From Methylophilaceae bacterium (lineage in GTDB: Bacteria; Pseudomonadota; Gammaproteobacteria; Burkholderiales; Methylophilaceae), in contig JACMMS010000086.1 in NCBI GenBank assembly GCA_014378915.1, positions 1-32,299 on the forward strand: a stretch of DNA of 32,299 nt. The letters are read 5' to 3'. The position numbers and the translations under genes were made by a program. Of this stretch, positions 8,453 through 16,054 are shown piece by piece (positions within the stretch are counted from its first letter, which is position 1; every line of letters begins with the position of its first letter). The notes beneath the pieces are model-generated. The model saw only the letters and a program-made list of their open reading frames with translations. It was not told the origin of the DNA and made no database searches.

Positions 8453-9838
8453 TTATTCAAATAGCTGCACTTGTTTTTGCACGATTCTTTCTTTTGAAAA
8501 TATCACGCTGAATGTGCTGCCTTCGTTCATGATACTTTTTATTTCTAGTTTGGCTTGGTGGCGCGTCAGTATGTGCTTAACAATTGACAACCCAAGGCCC
8601 GTGCCACCTGTGGCGCGACTGCGACTGCGATCTACCCGATAAAAGCGTTCTGTCAGTCTATCAATATGATGTTGTTCGATACCAATACCAGAGTCTTTAA
8701 CACTAAAAACAGCTACTTGTTGCCCTGATTTTACTTCTAAATACCAATTGATAAAGATGTTGCCATGTCGTGGCGTGTAGCGTACTGCATTGCTGACTAA
8801 ATTGCTAAAGGCACTTTGCAATTCGTCTATAGCACCAATGATATTTAAATTTTCATCAAAACTTAAAGTGATATTTTGTTGCTGTTGTTGACCTGTTTCA
8901 TTTGTAATTGATAGCGTTTGGCTCAAAGCTCTCGCGTCATTCTGTACCATACCTAGTAATTTGCCCATATCGATTTGGTTGTTTTCGGGGCTTTGTGCGT
9001 TACTTTCGATTTGCGATAAAGTGAGTAGATCTTCGATAATTCCACGCATGCGGCCAGTTTGTTCTTGCATCATCGCAAAGTAAGGGCGTGTGCTAGGTAA
9101 AACTGCGCCTTTCATATCGGTGAGAGTTTCTAAAAAACCACCGACTACAGTTAAGGGCGTACGTAGCTCATGCGATACATTGGCAATAAAATCGCGTCGC
9201 ATCGCTTCTATTTTTTCTAAGGAAGTTACGTCACGGCAAATCAGTAGTTTTTGTTTTGTGCCAAATGGCACGAGTTGAATTTCTAGTATGATTTCTGTTT
9301 TGTGTTCGGGGCTAAGTTCGGTGTTACTCCAAGAACGTATTTTGATGGGATCTACGTAATCTTGGCTTTGTAAGTAGGCTATAAAATCTACATCACGTAC
9401 TAAATATTGAATGGGTTGTGCTTCATCTTGATTTAAGTTGAGTCCAAGCTGAGATTCGGCAGGTGGGTTGCACCATTCAATTTTGTTATCACTGTTGAGT
9501 ACCACCACGCCATCTGGTAATGCACTTGCCGCATGGCGGAAGCGGCCTAGGGCGGAACTTAACTGAGTTTTACTCCGACTGTGGCGACGTTGTTCATGAT
9601 AAAGCTCTGCAAAAACATCTTCCCAAACGCCAAACCCATTAGGAATAGTTTTAATTTCAGGCTTTTTTAACCAGCGTGATAATTGGTGTAGCCAATACAA
9701 ATGTGAAGCTAAATAAAGGCTGCTGGCAACACTAAAAACAACGAGTGCAGTCGTTAGGTCTACAGCAACCCAACTGACCAAGCAGATAAGTGTGAGTGCA
9801 AACAGTAGCCAAAATGCGTTCCAGCGAATATCTTGCAA
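8453..9838 (-). CDS. phoR: Phosphate regulon sensor kinase PhoR
   Basis: PhoR is the inner-membrane histidine kinase that phosphorylates PhoB under phosphate limitation. The 461-residue protein has two N-terminal membrane helices with almost no periplasmic loop (about residues 9-46), matching the DUF3329 region of PhoR. A PAS domain follows (about 100-205), then the dimerisation box FIANVSHELRTPL with phosphoacceptor H223. The HATPase domain has its N-box (SAFSNLVSNAVRYT), DSGIGIE and GGTGLGLSIVKHIL. The frame opens with TTG at 9838-9836 and no later ATG fits, so it is read as a TTG start with AGGG upstream. A small hairpin sits just before it. The gene follows phoB by 117 bp on the same strand. 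Confidence 0.93.
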   Translation of the reverse strand: MQDIRWNAFWLLFALTLICLVSWVAVDLTTALVVFSVASSLYLASHLYWLHQLSRWLKKPEIKTIPNGFGVWEDVFAELYHEQRRHSRSKTQLSSALGRFRHAASALPDGVVVLNSDNKIEWCNPPAESQLGLNLNQDEAQPIQYLVRDVDFIAYLQSQDYVDPIKIRSWSNTELSPEHKTEIILEIQLVPFGTKQKLLICRDVTSLEKIEAMRRDFIANVSHELRTPLTVVGGFLETLTDMKGAVLPSTRPYFAMMQEQTGRMRGIIEDLLTLSQIESNAQSPENNQIDMGKLLGMVQNDARALSQTLSITNETGQQQQQNITLSFDENLNIIGAIDELQSAFSNLVSNAVRYTPRHGNIFINWYLEVKSGQQVAVFSVKDSGIGIEQHHIDRLTERFYRVDRSRSRATGGTGLGLSIVKHILTRHQAKLEIKSIMNEGSTFSVIFSKERIVQKQVQLFE

Positions 9839-9853
9839 TTGTAATGACCCTAT

Positions 9854-9871
9854 TAATGCAATAATGCATTA
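9854..9871 (-). promoter_or_regulatory. Hairpin before the phoR start codon
   Basis: Perfect 7-bp arms TAATGCA / TGCATTA flank a four-base loop, ending 16 bases before the TTG start of phoR. A second small inverted repeat, TGGCG-GAT-CGCCA, lies near 9896-9908. In the phoB-phoR message these could limit phoR translation relative to phoB. This is inferred from position only. Confidence 0.35.
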
Positions 9872-9955
9872 TACGTTTGACTACTCAATGATTTGTGGCG
9901 GATCGCCAATATTTATTTTTCTAGTTTTATCTTTTTTATTGAGTTGGCAAATAAC

Positions 9956-10651
9956 CTATTCACTCATATGCGTTGATAAGCGATAACCTGCACCGCGCAC
10001 AGTTTGAATTAAATCTTCATGTTTTGAAACAGATAATGCGTTACGTAACCGGCGAATATGCACATCGACAGTTCTATCCTCTACAAAAACACGATCACCC
10101 CATACTTTATCTAGCAGTTGGCTGCGCGTATGAACACGCTCAGCATTCGTCATAAAAAAGTGCAGTAATCTGAACTCTGTTGGACCTAATTCTATGGGTG
10201 CTTCATTGCCTGTCACACGATGAGAGCTTGGGTCTAAACGTAGACCGCTAATTTCAATTGGATCATCGGTCATTTGTGGTGCGCGGCGGCGTAATACCGC
10301 TTTAATGCGAGCGTTAAGTTCGCGCGGGCTAAATGGCTTAGTGACGTAATCATCTGCACCTACTTCTAAGCCACGCACCTTGTCGTATTCATCACTGCGC
10401 GCAGTGAGCATAATAATGGGGATGGCTTTAGTTAGCTCGTCAGACTTTAATCGACGTGCAAATTCAATGCCACTCATTCCTGGTAGCATCCAATCTAAAA
10501 GAATTAAATCTGGCAAGGTTTCGCGCAATAAGCCTTGAGCAATTTCTACACTTAAAGCACGTATAGCATTGTGTCCAGCTTGAGTAATATTGAGTGCTAA
10601 TAATTCTTGAATCGCTGGTTCATCTTCAACTACAAGTATATTGGCCGGCAT
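9956..10651 (-). CDS. phoB: Phosphate regulon response regulator PhoB
   Basis: PhoB binds Pho boxes and activates phosphate-scavenging genes when phosphorylated by PhoR. The 231-residue protein has a receiver domain (about 1-122) with acidic pocket E9-D10, phosphoacceptor D53 in LLDWMLPGMSG, the switch Thr in MLTAR, and Lys in VTKPF. The OmpR-type winged-helix DNA-binding domain (about 128-228) has TEFRLLHFF and the recognition region VEDRTVDVHIRRLR. Its start is backed by AAGGA seven bases upstream. A Pho box array sits 47 bases upstream of the start, so it is almost certainly autoregulated. It leads a phoB-phoR operon. Confidence 0.96.
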   Translation of the reverse strand: MPANILVVEDEPAIQELLALNITQAGHNAIRALSVEIAQGLLRETLPDLILLDWMLPGMSGIEFARRLKSDELTKAIPIIMLTARSDEYDKVRGLEVGADDYVTKPFSPRELNARIKAVLRRRAPQMTDDPIEISGLRLDPSSHRVTGNEAPIELGPTEFRLLHFFMTNAERVHTRSQLLDKVWGDRVFVEDRTVDVHIRRLRNALSVSKHEDLIQTVRGAGYRLSTHMSE

Positions 10652-10681
10652 AGCTTAATCCTTAAATTGGTGAATGCGCTT

Positions 10682-10715
10682 ATCTTATGACGCTATTGTG
10701 ACAGTTTCATGAAAG
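10682..10715 (-). promoter_or_regulatory. Pho box (three 7-mers at 11-bp steps) and -10 of phoB
   Basis: Read on the minus strand: CTTTCAT GAAA CTGTCAC AATA GCGTCAT. The first two units match the classic PHO box (CTGTCAT-4-CTGTCAC) with one change, and the third continues the 11-bp period. Overlapping the third unit is TAAGAT (10687-10682), a plausible -10 about 10 bp past the consensus box, with the box replacing a -35. The array lies 36-64 bp before the phoB ATG. Confidence 0.75.
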
Positions 10716-10835
10716 GGCTGTGTAAGAAATTAATTCAAACAGCTGGTGATTTTTAATAAAAATGTAATTTCATGATTAAGCACGTAGCCAAGCGAAGACC
10801 TATTTGATAAGCTCGTTTTATAATTAATAAAATAT

Positions 10836-10859
10836 TGAGTATTGATTTAAATATACTCA
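10836..10859. promoter_or_regulatory. Inverted repeat upstream of the MFS transporter
   Basis: Arms TGAGTAT and ATACTCA (7 bp, perfect) are separated by ten AT-rich bases and end 34 bp before ATG 10894. This could be an operator for a transporter regulator or a 5' leader hairpin. No regulator gene is adjacent. The rest of the 242-bp divergent spacer holds the phoB Pho box and otherwise AT-rich sequence. Confidence 0.35.
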
Positions 10860-10893
10860 TCATCGTATTAGTCATTATGGGAGTTATGTCAGC

Positions 10894-12570
10894 ATGTTAG
10901 GTTTTATCACCAAGTTTTTGTCCAAAGAAAATATTACCGCTAGCCCCAGTTATAACCGATGGTTGATTCCGCCAGCTGCTTTATGCGTGCATTTATGTAT
11001 TGGTATGGCGTACGGGTTCTCCGTATTTTGGAAACCATTAGGTAAAGTAGTCCTTGGTTTAAATGGCAAACCTGCGGCCGCTTGTGCTGCTGGTGCTAAA
11101 ACGTTTGCAGATAAACTAGGCGGTACGGCACAAGCTTTATTTGCTACAGATTGCAATTGGACTCAATTTGATTTAGGCTGGATGTACACCCTATTTTTTG
11201 TTGTGCTTGGATGTTCTGCTGCACTTTGGGGTGGCTGGTTGGAAAGTTCAGGCCCACGCAAAGCTGGCTTAGTGGCTACATTATGCTGGTGTGGTGGGTT
11301 GCTCATTTCAGCTTACGGTGTATATGCACATCAATTATGGTTGATGTGGTTAGGATCTGGTTTAATTGGTGGTATTGGCTTGGGGTTGGGTTATATTTCA
11401 CCAGTTTCTACACTGATTAAATGGTTTCCTGATCGTCGTGGCATGGCAACAGGCATGGCGATTATGGGCTTTGGTGGCGGTGCGATGATAGGCTCACCAC
11501 TTGCAATCATGCTGATGAAGCACTTTTCTACCGCCACAGAACAAGGCATTTGGCAGACATTTGTTACATTAGCCATTGTTTATACCATTTTTATGTTAAT
11601 TGGCTCATTAAGTTACCGGGTACCACCATCTGGCTGGATACCTGCTAATTGGACACCACCATTTAAAGCGGTTAACAGCATGATTGCATCACATCATGTA
11701 CACCTAAAAAATGCGCATAAAACACCACAGTTTTGGTTGCTTTGGTTAGTGTTATGTATGAATGTATCCGCCAGTATCGGCATCATTGGTGCTGCGGCTC
11801 CCATGTTGCAAGAAACTTTCGGCGGTGCTTTAATTAGCCAACCACATATTAGTTTTGCAGATATTAAAAAAGATGAAGCACTCACGGCAACGGCTGCAGC
11901 TGTTGGAGCAGGGTTCGTGGGCTTGATTTCGTTATTTAATATTTTTGGTCGCATTGCTTGGGCAAGCTCATCGGATAAGTTGGGACGCAAGAAAACTTAT
12001 TTCATCTTTTTTGTCCTTGGCGCTATCCTGTATGTTGCTGTATCCAACTTCGCAGGATCGAAATCACTCGCTTTATTTGTTGCCAGCTTTTGCATTATTG
12101 CCTCTATGTATGGCGGAGGTTTCGCCACTATTCCTGCCTATTTAGCCGATATGTTCGGCACACAATTTGTTGGTGCAATTCACGGGCGATTACTCACGGC
12201 ATGGTCAACAGCCGGTATATTAGGCCCTGTAGTCGTTAATTATATGCATGATGTTAGGTTGGAATCTGGTGTGGCATTTGCCGATGTTTATGCGCCTATT
12301 TTTTACGTATTAGCGGGTATGTTAATAGTTGGTTTTTTTGCTAATTTTTTAGTAAAACCAGTGGCTTATCAATATTATATGACTAAAGCAGAGTTGGCTG
12401 TTGAGAAAAAAATAGCGCATGAAAACCCATCTACTGATTTGCTTAAAGCCACTACATCCACTAAAAAAGGCTTACAACCATTAGCAGTGTTTGCATGGTT
12501 GCTGGTATTGATACCTATTAGTTATGGTGTTTGGAGCACCATTCAAAAAGCCGCAATATTGTTTAGTTAG
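10894..12570 (+). CDS. OFA-type MFS transporter (oxalate/formate antiporter family)
   Basis: A large MFS permease of 558 residues in the inner membrane, with about 12 transmembrane segments plus an extra C-terminal one (about 533-552). Features of the OFA branch are the opening PPAALCVHLCIGMAYGFSVFW, the SGPRKAG loop between segments 2 and 3, and a motif A repeat SDKLGRKKT in the second half. A hydrophilic insert at about residues 54-87, containing three cysteines, makes the first periplasmic loop longer than in OxlT. The substrate is probably a small organic acid, but sequence does not show which. GGGAG lies upstream of ATG 10894. Only three bases separate its stop from tag, so the two are co-transcribed. 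Confidence 0.8.
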   Translation: MLGFITKFLSKENITASPSYNRWLIPPAALCVHLCIGMAYGFSVFWKPLGKVVLGLNGKPAAACAAGAKTFADKLGGTAQALFATDCNWTQFDLGWMYTLFFVVLGCSAALWGGWLESSGPRKAGLVATLCWCGGLLISAYGVYAHQLWLMWLGSGLIGGIGLGLGYISPVSTLIKWFPDRRGMATGMAIMGFGGGAMIGSPLAIMLMKHFSTATEQGIWQTFVTLAIVYTIFMLIGSLSYRVPPSGWIPANWTPPFKAVNSMIASHHVHLKNAHKTPQFWLLWLVLCMNVSASIGIIGAAAPMLQETFGGALISQPHISFADIKKDEALTATAAAVGAGFVGLISLFNIFGRIAWASSSDKLGRKKTYFIFFVLGAILYVAVSNFAGSKSLALFVASFCIIASMYGGGFATIPAYLADMFGTQFVGAIHGRLLTAWSTAGILGPVVVNYMHDVRLESGVAFADVYAPIFYVLAGMLIVGFFANFLVKPVAYQYYMTKAELAVEKKIAHENPSTDLLKATTSTKKGLQPLAVFAWLLVLIPISYGVWSTIQKAAILFS

Positions 12571-12573
12571 CCA

Positions 12574-13137
12574 ATGGAAAAAATACGCTGCAAATGGGCT
12601 AAGACTTTGATTGAGGCCGAATACCATGATGCTGAATGGGGTGTGCCATTACACGATGACCCTGCTCTATTTGAGTTTTTAATATTAGAGGGCGCGCAAG
12701 CTGGACTAAGTTGGCTCACTATTTTACAAAAGCGGGCGCGCTATCGTGAGTTATTTGATAATTTTGATGTAAACAAAATTGCCCAGTATGATGCAGAAAA
12801 CGTAGCTGCATTAATGAAAGATGCAGGCATTGTGCGCAATCGTTTAAAAATAGCAGCAACCATTAATAACGCAAAACGATTTTTGTTAATACAAGCTGAG
12901 TTTGGTAGTTTTGACGCTTATATTTGGAGTTTTGTTGAGGGTGAACCTATTATTAATCATTGGCAAAGCCATGCTGAAATCCCTGTGCAAACAGCTATTT
13001 CGAAGGCGTTATCTAAAGATTTGCTAAAGCGTGGTTTTAAGTTTGTTGGCCCGACTATCTGCTATGCGATGATGCAAGCCATTGGTATGCTGAATGATCA
13101 TACGATTGGTTGTTATCGACATAAAGAATTAGCTTAG
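12574..13137 (+). CDS. tag: DNA-3-methyladenine glycosylase I
   Basis: Tag removes 3-methyladenine from alkylated DNA, starting base excision repair. The 187-residue protein aligns closely with E. coli Tag by eye. Zinc ligands are C6, H18, H176 and C180. The catalytic-pocket Glu is E39 in LEGAQAGLSW. RGFKFVGPTICYAMMQA near the C-terminus is the family signature. The length is normal. It begins three bases after the MFS stop codon, so translational coupling is likely. Why a repair enzyme is coupled to an organic-acid transporter is unclear. The next gene, ribH, starts 70 bp later with its own AGGA. Confidence 0.95.
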   Translation: MEKIRCKWAKTLIEAEYHDAEWGVPLHDDPALFEFLILEGAQAGLSWLTILQKRARYRELFDNFDVNKIAQYDAENVAALMKDAGIVRNRLKIAATINNAKRFLLIQAEFGSFDAYIWSFVEGEPIINHWQSHAEIPVQTAISKALSKDLLKRGFKFVGPTICYAMMQAIGMLNDHTIGCYRHKELA

Positions 13138-13207
13138 TACGATTCTGCGATTGTTTGTTAAAATGCTAAATAATTAATTATTAAAATTAAATATTTAGGA
13201 ATTAAGC

Positions 13208-13657
13208 GTGAAAAAATTAGCAGTTAATTTGAGTGGTACAGGCAAACGAGTAGGTATTGTGTTATCAAGATTTAATCCACAAATTGGTGATGGTTTATTG
13301 GCTGCATGTGAGGCTGAGCTATTGAAATTAGGTGTTAAAGCAGATGATATTACTTTGGCAACCGTGCCAGGTGCATTAGAAGCAGCATTAATGCTACAAC
13401 ATATGGCACTCACCGATAATTTTGATGCATTGATTGCATTAGGTGCGATTGTACGCGGTGAAACCTATCATTTTGAAGTGGTTTCTAATGAGTCTGCCCA
13501 TGGTATTTCACAAGTCCAACTCAATACAGGTGTACCTGTTGCTAATGCAATTTTAACCACTGAAGATGACGAGCAAGCGATTGCAAGAATGAGTATTAAA
13601 GGTGCCGAGGCCGCGCAAGTGGCGATTGAAATGGCTAACTTGGTGGCAGCACTGTAA
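13208..13657 (+). CDS. ribH: 6,7-dimethyl-8-ribityllumazine synthase
   Basis: RibH condenses the ribityl-aminopyrimidine with dihydroxybutanone phosphate, the penultimate step of riboflavin synthesis, usually as an icosahedral 60-mer or a decamer. The 149-residue protein has the expected segments: [12 protein letters not shown] for substrate binding, [10 protein letters not shown], and [14 protein letters not shown] with the catalytic His, then [11 protein letters not shown]. The start is GTG 13208 with AGGA eight bases upstream. No other rib gene and no FMN riboswitch is seen nearby; ribBA, common just upstream in betaproteobacteria, is absent here. Its TAA overlaps the nusB ATG by one base (TAATG), so the two are translationally coupled. 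Confidence 0.95.
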   Translation: MKKLAVNLSGTGKRVGIVLSRFNPQIGDGLLAACEAELLKLGVKADDITLATVPGALEAALMLQHMALTDNFDALIALGAIVRGETYHFEVVSNESAHGISQVQLNTGVPVANAILTTEDDEQAIARMSIKGAEAAQVAIEMANLVAAL

Positions 13658-14163
13658 TGAGTGAGGCACCAGATAATAAAATAGTGACTTCAATTATCCC
13701 TGCTGATAACTCACCTACAATACCAAGTAAAAAAGTAAAAACTAGCCAAAACCGCCGTAAATCTCGTGAATTAGCGCTTAAGGCGGTGTACAGTAGCCTG
13801 CTAAACCAATCAGATTTAAAGCAAGTATTCCGTGATATGTTAGAAGATCCTGAATATAAAAAAGCAGATGAAGCTTATTTTAAACAGTTATTACAAGGTG
13901 TTATTCAATATAAAGCTGAGTTAGATGAGCGTATTGCCGTCTTTATTGATAGGTCAATCAATGCACTTAGTCCTGTTGAGCATGCCATTTTACTGATTTC
14001 TGGTTATGAGCTTATTTATGATGTGAGTATTCCGTATCGTGTGGCCATCAATGAGGGCGTTGAGGTGGCTAAGTTGTATGGTGGTACAGATGGTCATAAA
14101 TATATCAATGGTGTGCTAGATAAACTGGCAGCAGTTGCAAGGCCCAATGAAGTAAAACGATAA
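13657..14163 (+). CDS. nusB: Transcription antitermination factor NusB
   Basis: NusB with S10 (NusE) binds boxA RNA and supports antitermination of rRNA transcription. The 168-residue product is longer than the roughly 140-residue norm, with a polar N-terminal extension of about 33 residues. The helical NusB core begins at RRKSRELALKAVYSSLL and contains AILLISGYELIYDVSIPYRVAINEGVEVAKLYGGTDGHKYINGVLDKL, written here only as the landmark, with the IPYRVAINE-type motif typical of the C-terminal half. The start overlaps the ribH stop. The ribH-nusB pair is a conserved proteobacterial operon. No terminator is evident before the stub that follows at 14213. Confidence 0.93.
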   Translation: MSEAPDNKIVTSIIPADNSPTIPSKKVKTSQNRRKSRELALKAVYSSLLNQSDLKQVFRDMLEDPEYKKADEAYFKQLLQGVIQYKAELDERIAVFIDRSINALSPVEHAILLISGYELIYDVSIPYRVAINEGVEVAKLYGGTDGHKYINGVLDKLAAVARPNEVKR

Positions 14164-14212
14164 AGGCGTAATTTCTAACCCAGTACAAGTAATAAAATAT
14201 TAGGAGAATGAT

Positions 14213-14311
14213 GTGAAGCAAGTTTTCTGGCAATCTGATTGGATTGCAGTAATAGTCGTTTCCCCAATGATTTTATTCTCTAAAACCTTGAGTTCAATGT
14301 ACTTATTCTAG
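14213..14311 (+). pseudogene. 32-codon stub resembling the start of a CHASE2 kinase
   Basis: A GTG at 14213, preceded by AGGAGA at 14202-14207, opens a 32-codon frame ending in TAG 14309-14311. The peptide begins MKQVFWQSDWIAVIVVSPMI, a charged start then SDW then a hydrophobic helix. This resembles the N-terminus of CHASE2-domain Ser/Thr kinases or cyclases, which often stand beside PP2C and FHA genes. Everything after the first membrane segment is gone and the PP2C gene begins within 100 bp. I read it as the leftover of a deleted kinase gene, with its translation signal intact. It could instead be a genuine small membrane peptide. Confidence 0.4.
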
Positions 14312-14402
14312 TGCGTAAATCACGATCAAATTACTACAGATTTTCAGCTAGTTGTTACATGAAAAGTATTCTCCTTTACTTAAAAAAATCCCATCAATTG
14401 TC

Positions 14403-15233
14403 ATGAATATGCGCGAGGTTTTACAGGTTGTACGGCAATCAGATGTAGGCAAACTGCGCGAGCATAATGAGGACGCTATAGCCAGTGATGCCACAATAGG
14501 CTTATTGGTTCTGGCTGATGGCATGGGCGGGTACAAAGCTGGCGAGGTGGCTAGTGAGTTAGCCGTGTTAACCGTGGTAGCTATGCTTACAGAGGCTTTA
14601 AAAAACCATACAGATGACATCATGCAAGATATCGCTGCTTTTGATATAGAGATGGCGAGTAAGGCAATGATTCATGCTGTAAAAAAAGCCAATGAGGTGG
14701 TTTACCAAGTTTCACAAAATCAAGCGCAGTGTGCTGGAATGGGCACAACTTTAGTCGTTTGTTTGTTAACGGATAATAAGATGGTTGTTGGGCATATCGG
14801 CGATTCTCGTTTATATCGATTACGTCATGGTGTGCTGCAGCAAATGACAGAAGATCACTCTCTGCTCCAAGAACAGCTGAATCTAGGCTTAATTACAGCT
14901 GAGCAAGCTAAGTATTCTAATAATAAAAATTTAGTCACGCGTGCTTTGGGTATTGAGCCTCAAGTTGAGCTTGAGGTGCATGAGTATCCTGTGCAAGTGG
15001 AAGATATTTATTTATTATGCTCAGATGGTTTGTCAGATTTAGTTGATGATGAGGATATTTGTTTTAAAGCGGTAGAATTAAGTGCTAACCTAGACTTAAT
15101 GGCAGAAAAGTTAATTAAAATGGCCAATGATAATGGTGGAAAAGACAATATATCGGTGGTAATTGCCAAAGTAACTAAAGCTTACCCTAATCAGTCTAGC
15201 AAGTTACAGCGTTTTTTAGATTGGTTAAAATAG
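14403..15233 (+). CDS. PP2C-family Ser/Thr protein phosphatase
   Basis: A metal-dependent phosphatase that should remove phosphate from Ser/Thr residues in the cytoplasm. Family motifs are all present: REHNEDA, the metal site LADGMGGYKAGE, GMGTTLVV, GHIGDSRLYRL, TEDHS, CSDGLSDLVDD and GGKDNISVVI. The frame is open from a TTG at 14352. I chose ATG 14403, or the next at 14409, because family proteins begin just before the RQSDVGKLREHNED block. Neither start has a good Shine-Dalgarno, consistent with a deletion just upstream. It is followed by FHA and GAF-HD-GYP genes in the same direction. No cognate kinase is present. Confidence 0.9.
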   Translation: MNMREVLQVVRQSDVGKLREHNEDAIASDATIGLLVLADGMGGYKAGEVASELAVLTVVAMLTEALKNHTDDIMQDIAAFDIEMASKAMIHAVKKANEVVYQVSQNQAQCAGMGTTLVVCLLTDNKMVVGHIGDSRLYRLRHGVLQQMTEDHSLLQEQLNLGLITAEQAKYSNNKNLVTRALGIEPQVELEVHEYPVQVEDIYLLCSDGLSDLVDDEDICFKAVELSANLDLMAEKLIKMANDNGGKDNISVVIAKVTKAYPNQSSKLQRFLDWLK

Positions 15234-15274
15234 ATTTTTATGTGTAATACCCGATTATGTAAACAAGGTAAATT

Positions 15275-16006
15275 ATGGCAAAGCTCACACTATCTTTAGA
15301 GGGTCATGTATTAAATGAGTATGCGTTAGATAAAGAGCGCATAGGCATAGGCAGAAGACCAACTAACGATATACATATTGATAACTTAGCCATGAGTGGC
15401 TTGCATGCTACTTTGTTGACGATAGGCAATGACTCATTTTTAGAGGATTTAGCAAGTACTAACGGCACTTATATCAATGGGAAATCAATAAAAAAACATT
15501 TGCTTCAACATGGTGACGTAATTGAATTGGGTAAATATCAGCTCAAATATGAAAATGAAAAATTACTGAGTAAAGCGAGTTCAGACAGTTCGAATGGCTT
15601 TGAAAAAACTATCTTGCTTAAACCATCGCCAAGCCGTCAACCAGCTAATAATTTGGAACAGAATAGCCCTGAAGCGCTTATAGCTAAGCCGTTTACAGTT
15701 ATAGTTAGTCAAGTGGTAGAGCCTAGCCCAAGCGTGGCGCCTATTTCATTAGGCAATTTGCAAGTGCTCAATGGATCAAGCACTGGTCGTCAGTTAGTTT
15801 TAAACAAAACATTGACCACTTTGGGTAAGCCTGGCGTGCAAGTTGCTGTCATTACTAAACGCACCATTGGTTATTTCATTACTCATGTAGAGGGCAAATC
15901 ATTACCTATAGTGAATAATGAATCTATTGGTGTGCAAGCCTACCAGTTGAATGACCATGATATTATTGAATTAGCAGGGGTTAAAATGGAATTTTATTTT
16001 GCTTAA
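15275..16006 (+). CDS. FHA-domain protein with a second degenerate FHA-like domain
   Basis: FHA domains bind phosphothreonine peptides. The 243-residue protein has an N-terminal FHA (about 15-95) with the expected IGIGRRPTNDIHID, SGLHATL and STNGTYING motifs, so phosphothreonine binding should be intact. A Ser/Pro-rich linker (about 105-155) leads to a second domain (about 158-243) with a similar strand pattern (LGNLQVLNGSSTGRQLVLN, then LNDHDIIELAGVKMEFYF). The GRxxxND and SxxH residues are missing there, so it probably no longer binds phosphate. AAGG lies upstream of ATG 15275. It follows the phosphatase by 41 bp and precedes the HD-GYP gene by 48 bp, so it likely links phosphoprotein status to that output. 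Confidence 0.88.
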   Translation: MAKLTLSLEGHVLNEYALDKERIGIGRRPTNDIHIDNLAMSGLHATLLTIGNDSFLEDLASTNGTYINGKSIKKHLLQHGDVIELGKYQLKYENEKLLSKASSDSSNGFEKTILLKPSPSRQPANNLEQNSPEALIAKPFTVIVSQVVEPSPSVAPISLGNLQVLNGSSTGRQLVLNKTLTTLGKPGVQVAVITKRTIGYFITHVEGKSLPIVNNESIGVQAYQLNDHDIIELAGVKMEFYFA

Positions 16007-16054
16007 TCCAATTGACTCTCTAATTTCTTCATATAGTGAAAGCTGTTAGCTACG

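Noticed and set aside
13138-13207. FMN riboswitch before ribH
   Set aside because: The 70-bp gap is too short and AT-rich to hold one, and no conserved RFN element bases are seen.
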